Assembly: GCA_002490725.1 (NCBI GenBank)
Contig: DKUN01000020.1
Span: 1-53,587 of the forward strand
DNA length: 53,587 nucleotides
Reading direction: 5' to 3'
Origin: Porphyromonadaceae bacterium UBA7203
GTDB lineage: Bacteria; Bacteroidota; Bacteroidia; Bacteroidales; Muribaculaceae
Shown here: positions 32,769 through 40,888 of the stretch, piece by piece
Layout: each line of letters opens with the position of its first letter
Position numbering within the stretch: the first letter of the stretch is position 1
The notes under the pieces: model-generated
What the model was told of the DNA's origin: nothing
Seen by the model: only the letters and a program-made list of their open reading frames with translations
Databases searched by the model: none
Translations under genes and position numbers: made by a program

Positions 32769-33731
32769 ATGACTAATGCCGGACAATACAGAAGTTCTGA
32801 CAAGATGCGCGAGGTAGTGGCCGATTCGCCGGTGCTGCTGATGGCGCTGAGCCGCTTCGGCATTCCGCTCGGATTCGGCGACGACTCGGTTGGCAAAACA
32901 TGCGAGCGCGCCGGGGTCGACACGGCCACTTTTCTGGCCGTGGCCTCGATGATAGGGCGGCGAGTGCTGTCGGCCGACGAGGTGTCGCTTCCGTCGCTGA
33001 TGCAGTATCTGAAGAGCGCTCATTCTTATTTCGTCGACTTTTACCTGCCGCAGATCCGCACCAAGCTGATTAGCGCCATCAGCCATGGTGGCAGCGAGGA
33101 TGTGGCGCTGGTGATTCTGAAGTTTTTTGACGAGTATGTGGCCGAGGTTGAACGCCACATGAAGTATGAGAACGACGAGGTGTTTACCTATGTCGAGGAG
33201 TTGCTGAGCGGCAACCGCCGACAGGGGTTCAGCATTGAGAGCGACTATGTGGCCAACCATCAGCCAATCGCCACCAAGTTGCGCGAACTGAAGGATATCT
33301 TTATCTGCCACTACCATGGTGCGAAGACCGACAACGACATGCTCAACCTGGTGCTTTTCGACATCATTAACTGTGAGCATGACCTGATGAGCCACTGCGA
33401 CGTTGAGAACCGCATTTTTGCCCCGGCGGTGCAGCGCCTGGAGCGGAAGACCCGCCCCTCGGCTGCTTCGGCCGATGACGAGCCTGCGCGCGGAGCCGCA
33501 CGCGACCCCGAGGTGCATAACCTGACGGAGCGCGAAAAGGAGATTATACGCAATGTGGCCCGCGGCCTGTCGAACAAGGAGATTGCCGACCGCCTCTGCC
33601 TGTCGGTCCATACCGTCGCAACGCATCGCCGCAACATTTGTGCCAAACTTGACATCCATTCGGCGGCGGGCCTGACTATTTTTGCAATTATTCACCACCT
33701 CCTGAAGGTTTCGGAGGTTAAAATCAGTTGA
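32769..33731 (+). CDS. hemerythrin-domain LuxR-type transcription regulator
   Basis: 320 residues. Residues about 10-60 resemble the N-terminal domain of the RIC/YtfE/ScdA iron-sulfur repair proteins, but the usual Cys-Cys is replaced (FGIPLGFGDDS). Residues about 75-215 form a hemerythrin four-helix bundle with HSYFVDFYLP, VERHMKYENDEVF, ANHQPIATKL and CEHDLMSHCDVENRIF providing the His/Glu pattern of a diiron site. Residues 252-310 are a LuxR/GerE helix-turn-helix (LTEREKEIIRNVARGLSNKE, LSVHTVATHRRNI). A regulator whose DNA binding responds to O2, NO or oxidised iron is inferred. The start is fixed by the promoter: the 13 in-frame upstream codons precede the transcript start. Confidence 0.88.
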   Translation: MTNAGQYRSSDKMREVVADSPVLLMALSRFGIPLGFGDDSVGKTCERAGVDTATFLAVASMIGRRVLSADEVSLPSLMQYLKSAHSYFVDFYLPQIRTKLISAISHGGSEDVALVILKFFDEYVAEVERHMKYENDEVFTYVEELLSGNRRQGFSIESDYVANHQPIATKLRELKDIFICHYHGAKTDNDMLNLVLFDIINCEHDLMSHCDVENRIFAPAVQRLERKTRPSAASADDEPARGAARDPEVHNLTEREKEIIRNVARGLSNKEIADRLCLSVHTVATHRRNICAKLDIHSAAGLTIFAIIHHLLKVSEVKIS

Positions 33732-33740
33732 ATTTGATAT

Positions 33741-34031
33741 ATGATGATATGGGGCTTGCTTATCGGACTTGCATCGTTTCTGATAATAGGGCTTTTTCAC
33801 CCGTTGGTAATCAAAGGCGAATATTATTTCGGCCAGAAGTGCCGGTGGTGGTTTCTGGTTGCCGGAATAGTGCTTTGCGGCGCGTCACTGCTGGTCGATA
33901 ACATCGTGGCTTCGGCGCTGCTCGGCGTAACGGCCTTCAGCTGCTTCTGGAGCATCAAGGAAATCAAGGAGCAGCGCGAGCGGGTCGAGAAAGGCTGGTT
34001 TCCGCGCAATCCCGACCGCAAGGACTATTGA
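33741..34031 (+). CDS. DUF4491 small membrane protein
   Basis: 96 residues with three hydrophobic segments (WGLLIGLASFLIIGLFHPLVI; FLVAGIVLCGASLLV; SALLGVTAFSCFW) and a charged C terminus (EIKEQRERVEKGW). It belongs to DUF4491, common and uncharacterised in Bacteroidetes. It is 9 bases after the hemerythrin-LuxR gene and probably co-transcribed. Confidence 0.85.
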   Translation: MMIWGLLIGLASFLIIGLFHPLVIKGEYYFGQKCRWWFLVAGIVLCGASLLVDNIVASALLGVTAFSCFWSIKEIKEQRERVEKGWFPRNPDRKDY

Positions 34032-34054
34032 TTTTTCAGGGCTGAGGCGCTTAG

Positions 34055-35074
34055 TCAGAGCAGCTCGATTCCGGCTTCGCGCAGTGTGTTGATTTGATCT
34101 TCGGGCCAGAGGCTTACCTGCACTTCGCCGATGTGGGCCTTCTGGAGCAGCAGCATGCACAGACGGCTCTGGCCGATGCCGCCGCCGATGCTTTCGGGCA
34201 GCTCGCCGTTGAGAAGGGCCCGGTGGAAGGGCCGTTCGGCATAGTGCTCCTTGCCTTCGATTTGGAGCTGGTGCCTGAGGGCGTCGCGGTCAACGCGTAT
34301 GCCCATAGAACTGAGTTCGAACGGAATTTCGAGCACACGGTTCCACACGACGATGTCGCCGTTGAGGCCGCCGTCGGTAATCCAGTCGTCATAGTCGGCG
34401 GCGCGGCCGTCGTGCTTCTCTCCGTTGCTGAGCCGGCCGCCGATGCCGCGGATGAACACGGCGCCGCATTCGCGCGCAATCGCAGCCTCGCGCTCTTTGG
34501 GCGACAGGGCCGGGTAGCGCTGCAGCAGCTCTTCGGCGGTTATGAACGTGATTTCGTCGGGCAGGGTAGGGGTAATGTGAGGGTAGCAGCGATAGATTTC
34601 GCGCTCGGTGCGCTTGATGGCGGCGTAGATGTGGCTGACGGTCCGGTGGAGATATTCTACCGTGCGCTGCGCCGGGCAGATGGTCTGCTCCCAGTCCCAC
34701 TGGTCGACGTAGAGAGAATGGATGTTGTCGAGCTCCTCGGTGGTGCGTATGGCGTTCATGTCGGTGTAGAGCCCGAATCCGGGAGCGATTTCATAGTCGG
34801 CCAGCTTCATGCGTTTCCACTTGGCCAGAGAGTGTACGACCTCGGCGCGTGCGCCTCCGATGGCCGGCACGGTGAAGTTGACGGGAGGCTCGACGCCGTT
34901 GAGGTCATCGTTGATGCCTGTGCCCGAGAGCACGAACAGCGGCGCCGTTACACGACGCAGGTCAAGGGCTTCGGCCAGCGCAAGCTGAAAGGTGTCTTTA
35001 ATCTGCTTGATTGCTACCTGGGTGGTTTCCGGAAGGAGTTTCAGCTTATAGCGTCGGGGTATTATCAGTGACAT
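34055..35074 (-). CDS. asnA: aspartate-ammonia ligase
   Basis: AsnA makes asparagine from aspartate and free ammonia with ATP. It has 339 residues with the class II aaRS-like fold. SLIIPRRYKLKLLPETTQVA, RVTAPLFVLSGTGINDDLNG, EVVHSLAKWKR, YTDMNAIR and VDQWDWEQ are family blocks, as is the C-terminal SIGGGIGQSRLCMLLL. The start is ATG 35074; 47 upstream in-frame codons lie inside gtrA and match nothing. It is the last gene of a five-gene overlapping unit and suits the ammonia-rich, GDH-containing metabolism here. Confidence 0.96.
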   Translation of the reverse strand: MSLIIPRRYKLKLLPETTQVAIKQIKDTFQLALAEALDLRRVTAPLFVLSGTGINDDLNGVEPPVNFTVPAIGGARAEVVHSLAKWKRMKLADYEIAPGFGLYTDMNAIRTTEELDNIHSLYVDQWDWEQTICPAQRTVEYLHRTVSHIYAAIKRTEREIYRCYPHITPTLPDEITFITAEELLQRYPALSPKEREAAIARECGAVFIRGIGGRLSNGEKHDGRAADYDDWITDGGLNGDIVVWNRVLEIPFELSSMGIRVDRDALRHQLQIEGKEHYAERPFHRALLNGELPESIGGGIGQSRLCMLLLQKAHIGEVQVSLWPEDQINTLREAGIELL

Positions 35075-35612
35075 CGCGCGTGGATTTGAATTTATGTTTT
35101 GGTTGGAAGAAAGAAACAATTTTGATTGCGGTGGCGTCGAATCGCGTAGGGCGGAACACGAAAATGCGCTGGAGCAGGAAGTTCCATGCAAGCGAAACGA
35201 CCAGCGACACTCCAAGGCGGGCGGCGGCGAAATAGCCGTCGGGTTTGAAGCCGATGGTTTCGAGCCACGTCCAGCGCTGCAGCACGCGGAACACGAAGTC
35301 AGTGCCCCACGAGTTGAGAATCATCGAACCGAGCCACACGAGGAAGAACTTTACAAGCACGGCGCGCTTGGCCTGGCCTTCGGCGTGGAAGGTGAACTTA
35401 TAGCCCATAATGCAGTTGACCACGCCGCCGAAAAAGGCGCCCAGCGCCGTTGCAAGCCAGGGGTAGAGGTTGACCCAGGCATAGAAGACAAAGCTGAGTA
35501 TCATGTCGGTCCACGAGCTGATCTGCGACGACACGGTCGACCGCAGGAACGTGAACACCACGTTGTTGCTGTTGAGAAACTGCTCGGTCAGTCGGTTTTT
35601 GGATATCATCAT
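35046..35612 (-). CDS. GtrA-family membrane protein
   Basis: 188 residues with four hydrophobic helices (for example MILSFVFYAWVNLYPW and FVFRVLQRWTWLETI) and the GtrA motif AWNFLLQRIFVFRP near the C terminus, followed by a basic tail. Family knowledge: GtrA proteins flip or handle undecaprenyl-linked sugars. It overlaps asnA by 29 bases and recQ by 4. The WcaJ-type transferase in the same operon gives a plausible cell-surface polysaccharide link. Confidence 0.85.
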   Translation of the reverse strand: MMISKNRLTEQFLNSNNVVFTFLRSTVSSQISSWTDMILSFVFYAWVNLYPWLATALGAFFGGVVNCIMGYKFTFHAEGQAKRAVLVKFFLVWLGSMILNSWGTDFVFRVLQRWTWLETIGFKPDGYFAAARLGVSLVVSLAWNFLLQRIFVFRPTRFDATAIKIVSFFQPKHKFKSTRDVTDNTPTL

Positions 35613-37456
35613 GGCAGTTCCGGATTATTGAGTTTCCAATTGCGCACAACGGCCGTCATCGGCTCCCAAAGGCGCTCGGTCTTGAATTCGCCGATGCCGT
35701 AGATTTTCGAGAAACCGAGTTTGTCGGTGGGCCGGCGCAGGGCAATTTCGACGAGCGTTTTGTCGGAACAGATAATATAGGGGGCTACGCCGTTCAAGCG
35801 TGCTATGGCCAGGCGTCGGGCCTTGAGCGCGGCAAGGAGACCGGGGTCGGCCGGGCCTGAGGACACAGGCGTTTTGGTCGCTTTGGTTTTTGGCGCGGGC
35901 TCTGTGCGCTCGTAGAAGAAGCGGGCCAGGGTAACCGGCACTTCGGCGCGCAGAACCCGCATGCCCTGAGTCGTTATTTTCAGCCGGTTGCCCTCGTTGT
36001 AGGCAATTTCAAAGAGTCCGAGCTGGAGCATCTGGGCCAGGTAGGCTTTCCACTCGGCCGCGCCGAGGTCGCGTCCGGCACCATAAGTCTTGATTCGGTT
36101 GTAGCCCTTGCTGACAAGGTCGCCGCGCGCCGAGCCGCGCAAAATGTCAACGAGCATCGAAACTCCGACGCTCTGTTCGGTGCGCACAATGGCGCTCAGC
36201 GCTTTCTGGGCAACTGTGGTGCCGTCGAACCGTAACGGCGGTCGGCGACACACGTCGCAGTTGCCGCAGTCGGTGGTGCACTCTTCGGAGAAGTAGCTCA
36301 GCAACACGCGCCGTCGGCAGACCGACGATTCGGCATATTCGCGCATGCGCGCCAGTTTTTCAAGGTTAAGCTGTTTTTGGCCGCTCTCGTCGATGAAGCT
36401 CTGAAGCATGACGATGTCCTGAAACGAATAGAACATCAGCGCCTCGGCCGGAAGTCCGTCGCGGCCCGCGCGGCCTATTTCCTGATAGTATCCCTCGATG
36501 TTACGGGGCAGATTATTGTGGATAACGTAGCGGATGTTGCTCTTGTCTATGCCCATGCCGAAGGCTATAGTAGCGCAGACAACCTGCACCTCGCCCTGAA
36601 TGAACCTGCGCTGGGCCTCGGCGCGCTCGCCGGCCGACAGTCCGGCATGGTAAACGGTGGCAGAGTAGCCGCGCGCCTTGAGTTCGGCGGCCATCTGCTC
36701 GGCGCCCTTGCGGCTCAGGCTGTAAATGATGCCGGAGTCGTCGGCATAGCGGTCAATCAGCTCGCTGATTATTTTAAGTTTCATCGCCTTGCCGGGGTTC
36801 TGCTTGACTGTAAGCGATATGTTCGGGCGGTCGAACGATGAAATGAACACCTGCGGATTATCGAGCCGCAGCTGGCCGGCGATGTCGGCGCGCGTCAGCT
36901 TGTCGGCGGTGGCCGTCAGTGCAATTACCGGCACTGCAGGAAACCGTTCTTTGATGCGGTCCAGTCGTGTGTATTCGGGTCTGAAATCGTGGCCCCACTG
37001 CGAAATGCAGTGAGCCTCGTCGATGGCAAAGAGCGATATACGGATGTTTTGCGGCCAGTTTTCCATGTCGAGCAACAGCCGTTCGGGCGAGATGTAGAGC
37101 AGCTTTATGCGTCCGCGGCGAACGGCGTCGAGAATGTCGGCGTTTTCGGCGTCGGTCTGGCCGGAGTGGAGCGCCGCAGCCGGGATGCCGTTGCCTCGCA
37201 GGGTGTGGACCTGGTCTTCCATCAGCGCGATGAGCGGGCTGACAACAATGGCCATTCCGTCGAGCATCAGAGCCGGCACCTGGTAGCAGATGCTTTTGCC
37301 TCCGCCTGTCGGCATCAGCACCACGCAGTCGCGGCCCGAACAGACCGTCGCCACGATTTCGGCCTGGCGCGGGCGGAAGGAGTCGTAGCCGAAAAAGCGT
37401 TTCAGCACGCTTCTTGCAGCCGCGTCAATATGCGTTTTCTTCTCCTTTGACAGCAT
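35609..37456 (-). CDS. recQ: RecQ ATP-dependent DNA helicase
   Basis: 615 residues, 3'-5' helicase for recombination and replication repair. RPRQAEIV (Q-motif region), MPTGGGKSICYQVPALMLDG (Walker A), AIDEAHCISQWGHDFRPEY (DEAH and aromatic loop), then the helicase C lobe with ATIAFGMGIDKSNIRYVIH and QEIGRAGRDG. The RQC zinc site (CRRRVLLSYF ... CGNCDVC) is present, then a winged helix and an HRDC-like end (RLAIARLNGVAPYIICSD). The start is set at ATG 37456; a TTG at 37474 would add six residues. It overlaps the upstream transferase gene by 32 bases. Confidence 0.95.
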   Translation of the reverse strand: MLSKEKKTHIDAAARSVLKRFFGYDSFRPRQAEIVATVCSGRDCVVLMPTGGGKSICYQVPALMLDGMAIVVSPLIALMEDQVHTLRGNGIPAAALHSGQTDAENADILDAVRRGRIKLLYISPERLLLDMENWPQNIRISLFAIDEAHCISQWGHDFRPEYTRLDRIKERFPAVPVIALTATADKLTRADIAGQLRLDNPQVFISSFDRPNISLTVKQNPGKAMKLKIISELIDRYADDSGIIYSLSRKGAEQMAAELKARGYSATVYHAGLSAGERAEAQRRFIQGEVQVVCATIAFGMGIDKSNIRYVIHNNLPRNIEGYYQEIGRAGRDGLPAEALMFYSFQDIVMLQSFIDESGQKQLNLEKLARMREYAESSVCRRRVLLSYFSEECTTDCGNCDVCRRPPLRFDGTTVAQKALSAIVRTEQSVGVSMLVDILRGSARGDLVSKGYNRIKTYGAGRDLGAAEWKAYLAQMLQLGLFEIAYNEGNRLKITTQGMRVLRAEVPVTLARFFYERTEPAPKTKATKTPVSSGPADPGLLAALKARRLAIARLNGVAPYIICSDKTLVEIALRRPTDKLGFSKIYGIGEFKTERLWEPMTAVVRNWKLNNPELP

Positions 37457-38813
37457 TGACGATTGTCTTGACAATGATTTTCAGGTCGAGTGCGGCAGAC
37501 CAGTGTTCGATATACCACACGTCGGCACGCACGCGCTTTTCCATCTTTTCGAGTTCGTCGGTGTTGCCGCGGTAGCCGCAGACCTGCGCCCAGCCGGTAA
37601 TTCCGGGCTTGACCATATGGCGTATCATATAGCGGTCGATCAGTGCCTTGTATTGCTCGGTGTGGGCCAGCATGTGTGGGCGCGGTCCGACAATCGACAT
37701 GTCGCCGAGCCAGACGTTGATAAACTGGGGCAGCTCGTCGAGCGACGTGCGTCGCAAAAAGTCGCCAACACGCGTCTTGCGCGGGTCGTTGCTCGTTGCC
37801 TGCGCGCTGTCGGCCTGGTCGTTGACTCTCATGGTGCGGAATTTGAGGCAGTAGAAGTCGCGGCCTAAATAGCCGGTGCGCTTCTGCTTGAAAAATACCG
37901 GTCCGGGCGACGACAGCTTGACGGCGATGGCAATCGGGATGAACACAATCGGCGAGCATATCAGCGCCACTGTTGAAAACGCCAGGTCAAACGAGCGTTT
38001 AAGCAGGCGGTTGAGCGGGCGGTTAAGCGGGTTGACGCGCGGGGTCAGCACGGGCAGTCCGCCAATGTTGTTGTGCTCAAACCTTCGGCCGGCATATGGC
38101 GAGAGTTTCGGCACGTAGTGAAATTCAACCATGGCGTCGTCGGTAATGCTGATGCAGCGGAGCAGGTCCTCTTCGTTCTCGCCCGACAGCACGTAGAACA
38201 CCTCGTCGATCTGCTCTTGCTCAATGAATGGCGCCAGGTCGTCGAGTGTGCCGCAGTAGAGTCCCGAAAAGCCTACGGCCGGCGACTTGTCGAAGTAGCC
38301 GAGAATGCGGTAGCCATATCCGTTATCGTTGAGCAGGCTTTCGCTCAGGCGGCGCGCGGTCGAGTTGGTGCCGACTATTGCCACTCGGCGGTAGTTGCCG
38401 CCATGTTGCCGGTAGGCTTTGATGAGCATGTGCATGAAAATCCATGTGGCGGGCAGCACTATTATCATCATGGCGTAGTACTCGAAGTAGCAGGCAATCG
38501 GGAAGTTGTCGGCCCTCAGGAACTGCAGCAGGGTAACGAACACGAGCGCATGGACTATGACAGCGCTGAGCGAGCCGACGAGCACGCGGTCAATGTGGAG
38601 AGTGCGCTGAAGGCGCGTGCGTTCAAAAAGCAGCGCCACCGGCAGATAGCTCAGCGACACGGCCAGCCACTTTGTGCGGGCAAAGTGGTCAAGCATGTCG
38701 GGATGGATGTAACATAACAGCCCGAAGACTGCGTTGACCACAAGCAGGTCAACTATCATGAGTACCTCGCGCTGAAAGCGGCCGTAGCGGCCACGCGAGC
38801 GAGGATCAGGCAT
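37425..38813 (-). CDS. undecaprenyl-phosphate sugar phosphotransferase (WcaJ type)
   Basis: 462 residues. The N-terminal half has four to five membrane helices and a CoA-binding-like soluble domain (RRVAIVGTNSTARRLSESLL). The C-terminal half is a bacterial sugar transferase: KLSSPGPVFFKQKRTGYLGR, FYCLKFRTMRVN, LRRTSLDELPQFINV and MVKPGITGWAQVCGYRG are the hallmark blocks. Family knowledge: it loads the first sugar phosphate, often glucose, on the lipid carrier for exopolysaccharide or capsule. It overlaps DUF349 (8 bases) and recQ. Confidence 0.94.
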   Translation of the reverse strand: MPDPRSRGRYGRFQREVLMIVDLLVVNAVFGLLCYIHPDMLDHFARTKWLAVSLSYLPVALLFERTRLQRTLHIDRVLVGSLSAVIVHALVFVTLLQFLRADNFPIACYFEYYAMMIIVLPATWIFMHMLIKAYRQHGGNYRRVAIVGTNSTARRLSESLLNDNGYGYRILGYFDKSPAVGFSGLYCGTLDDLAPFIEQEQIDEVFYVLSGENEEDLLRCISITDDAMVEFHYVPKLSPYAGRRFEHNNIGGLPVLTPRVNPLNRPLNRLLKRSFDLAFSTVALICSPIVFIPIAIAVKLSSPGPVFFKQKRTGYLGRDFYCLKFRTMRVNDQADSAQATSNDPRKTRVGDFLRRTSLDELPQFINVWLGDMSIVGPRPHMLAHTEQYKALIDRYMIRHMVKPGITGWAQVCGYRGNTDELEKMEKRVRADVWYIEHWSAALDLKIIVKTIVNAVKGEENAY

Positions 38814-40578
38814 TGAGTTTTGCGTCTATTAGTTGAATTTTCTTTTCAATGTTGGCTTGTTCGTCGCGCAGGCGCGAGATGCGGCGTTCCATGTCGCGGA
38901 CCATCGCTTCGCCGCTCTTGGAGCGCGAGTTGAAGAATCCGAGATTGTTCTCGAAGGTCTTGATTTCGTTTTTCTTCATGTCGAGCGAGCGCACGAGTTT
39001 TTCGCGCTGACGTCCCAGGTCGTTGCCCGACAGTTCGTTGACGTCGTTTTCAAACGCAGCCATAGCCGCCTTGGCAGTGCTCATGTCGAGTTCGTCGTGC
39101 AGGCGCGACACTTCGGCGCGGTAGGCATCGTGGAGTTTGTCTTTGTCGCGGAAGGGAACGTGGCCTATGCCCTGATACTGCTTCATCAGCTCGCGTACGG
39201 TCGCTATGGCTTCCTTGCGGTCGGGGGTTTCGGCATTGATTTCCTTGAGGCGGGCAATGATGTCGCGCTTGGCCTTGAGGTTTGCCTGCTCGGTCGAGCG
39301 GCGTTCGTTTGAATTCTGCTTTTTCGACTCGAAGAACTTGTCGCAGGCAGCGCGGAAGCGGTTCCACACGGCATCGCTCTGCTTTTTGGGGGCCGGGCCG
39401 ATAGTTTTCCATTTGGCCTGAAGCTCAATCAGCGCGTCGGACGCCTTTTTCCAGTCGGTCGAATCCTGAAGTTCCTCGGCTTGTTCGCAGAGGCTGATTT
39501 TCTTGGCCAGGTTTTCGGCCGATTCCTCCTTGACTTCCTTGAAATGCGCAGCCTTAGCGGCGAAGAAGCCGTCGCAGAGCTCGCGACAGCGGCTGTAGAG
39601 CTGGGTGTTGGCCTTGCGTGAAGCATAGCCGAGTTTTTTCCACTCGTCTTGAATGGCAATGACCTGCTTGGTGGCTTCGTCCCATGCCGCAAATGAATTC
39701 AGTGAGGCCGTGTCGAGGCTCTCGAGTTTTTCAATGAGGGCGAGTTTGGCCTGTTCGTTCTGGCGCTCAACAGCCTTGCGCTCTTCGAAAAACGCCTGGT
39801 ATTTCTTGTTGATGTCGGCCGAGATGTCTTTGAACTTTGACCATATTTCTTCGCGGAACTCTTTGGCCACGGGGCCGATTTCACGCCATTTTTCGTGCAG
39901 ATCCTGCAGGCGGCGGAAGGCCACGACGATATCGGGCTCCTCGTTCAGGCGGGCGGCCTCCTCGCAAATCAGTGTCTTAGACTCGAGGTTTTTGCGGAAG
40001 TCGAGGTCGCGCAGGTCTTTGTTGACCTTGAGCTGGTCATAAAATTTCTCGGTGGCGAGCTGATAGCGCTTCCAGAGGTCTGAAACCTCGGTTGCGGGCA
40101 CTTCGCCGATAGCCTTGAACTCGGTCTGGAGTTCGCGTACGCGCTCGAGCTGGAGGTGAACGTTGTCGGCGTCGTCCGATGCCGAGTCGATTTCGGCTAT
40201 GATGGCGTTTTTCTTTGTCAGGTTCTCTTGTCTGACGGCTTCCTGCTCGGCTGCGAGCGCGGCTTTCTTCTCCTTGATTACCGAATAGGCGGCCTTGAAT
40301 TGCTCTTCGGCAGGGTCTGCAGCCGGCGCGAAAGCCTCCTCGCTGTTGCCGGCGGCGATAAATTCGGCTTTCTGAGCCGCAACTTCATCGTGGCGCAGAT
40401 TATGGAACTGTACTCTCAGTCGGTTAACGTCCTCACGGGCAATGTCGGCGGCATCTTTCTCGGCCAGTTCGGCCATGCGCGCGATGATGTCCTCTTTGGT
40501 CAGAGGTGCGTTTTTGGTTTGGTTAACGTCGTTAACAGCGGCCTCGGGGGTCGTCAAGGGTTGGAGTTGCGATTCCAT
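38806..40578 (-). CDS. DUF349-repeat coiled-coil protein
   Basis: 590 residues, cytoplasmic and highly charged, built of four or five repeats with the DUF349 pattern (for example ELQTEFKAIGEVPATEVSDLWKRY, WREIGPVAKEFREEIWSKF, EWKKLGYASRKANTQLYSR, KWKTIGPAPKKQSDAVWNRF). It ends in a coiled coil. The start is ATG 40578 (MESQLQPLTTPEA); 76 further in-frame codons upstream reach across the promoter and are not coding. Family knowledge: common in Bacteroidetes, function unknown; distant actinobacterial members are stress proteins. It is the first gene of the five-gene unit. Confidence 0.9.
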   Translation of the reverse strand: MESQLQPLTTPEAAVNDVNQTKNAPLTKEDIIARMAELAEKDAADIAREDVNRLRVQFHNLRHDEVAAQKAEFIAAGNSEEAFAPAADPAEEQFKAAYSVIKEKKAALAAEQEAVRQENLTKKNAIIAEIDSASDDADNVHLQLERVRELQTEFKAIGEVPATEVSDLWKRYQLATEKFYDQLKVNKDLRDLDFRKNLESKTLICEEAARLNEEPDIVVAFRRLQDLHEKWREIGPVAKEFREEIWSKFKDISADINKKYQAFFEERKAVERQNEQAKLALIEKLESLDTASLNSFAAWDEATKQVIAIQDEWKKLGYASRKANTQLYSRCRELCDGFFAAKAAHFKEVKEESAENLAKKISLCEQAEELQDSTDWKKASDALIELQAKWKTIGPAPKKQSDAVWNRFRAACDKFFESKKQNSNERRSTEQANLKAKRDIIARLKEINAETPDRKEAIATVRELMKQYQGIGHVPFRDKDKLHDAYRAEVSRLHDELDMSTAKAAMAAFENDVNELSGNDLGRQREKLVRSLDMKKNEIKTFENNLGFFNSRSKSGEAMVRDMERRISRLRDEQANIEKKIQLIDAKLNA

Positions 40579-40659
40579 GTTTCTGATAATTAGAAGTTTA
40601 AGAGTGTAGGGTGGGCTGCCTTGGCATTTCTGCCTCGGCTTAATCATATAAATAATTGC

Positions 40660-40691
40660 CAAATTTACGAACTTTTTCCCGTTTTTGCAAA
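40660..40691 (-). promoter_or_regulatory. promoter of the DUF349-asnA operon
   Basis: The minus strand reads TTTG (40691-40688), 20 bases, then TAAATTTG (40667-40660), a full match. The start is near 40653, leaving about 75 bases of leader. Confidence 0.82.
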
Positions 40692-40888
40692 TGTTTTTAT
40701 AGCTGACAGCAATCTTGTTAGTGGCCCGGTGCGGCCTCGGGCCGAGGGGGTGGAAATGGTGTTGCCGTGAACAAAACATCGGTCCGGGCGGTTTAGAATT
40801 TAGCAACTTTTAACCTGGTTGCCCATTTGAACCCCGATAATGTAAAATAACTACACTTAATTTAATCACGTTTAACTGTTTATAGGTA
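40692..40888 (+). promoter_or_regulatory. SusC-operon upstream region, promoter not recognised
   Basis: The 310 bases between DUF349 and SusC hold the DUF349 promoter on the left. The rest has two small hairpins (GGCCCG/CGGGCC at 40723-40743; GCAAC/GTTGC at 40803-40822) and a TTTG at 40826, but no TAnnTTTG at the right distance. A promoter needing an activator or an alternative sigma factor is possible. Confidence 0.25.

Noticed and set aside
35075..35215. N-terminal extension of AsnA
   Set aside because: The extra 47 codons lie within gtrA and do not match AsnA; the family starts near SLIIPRRY.
40579..40806. N-terminal extension of the DUF349 protein
   Set aside because: It crosses the promoter at 40660-40691, so cannot be translated from that transcript.
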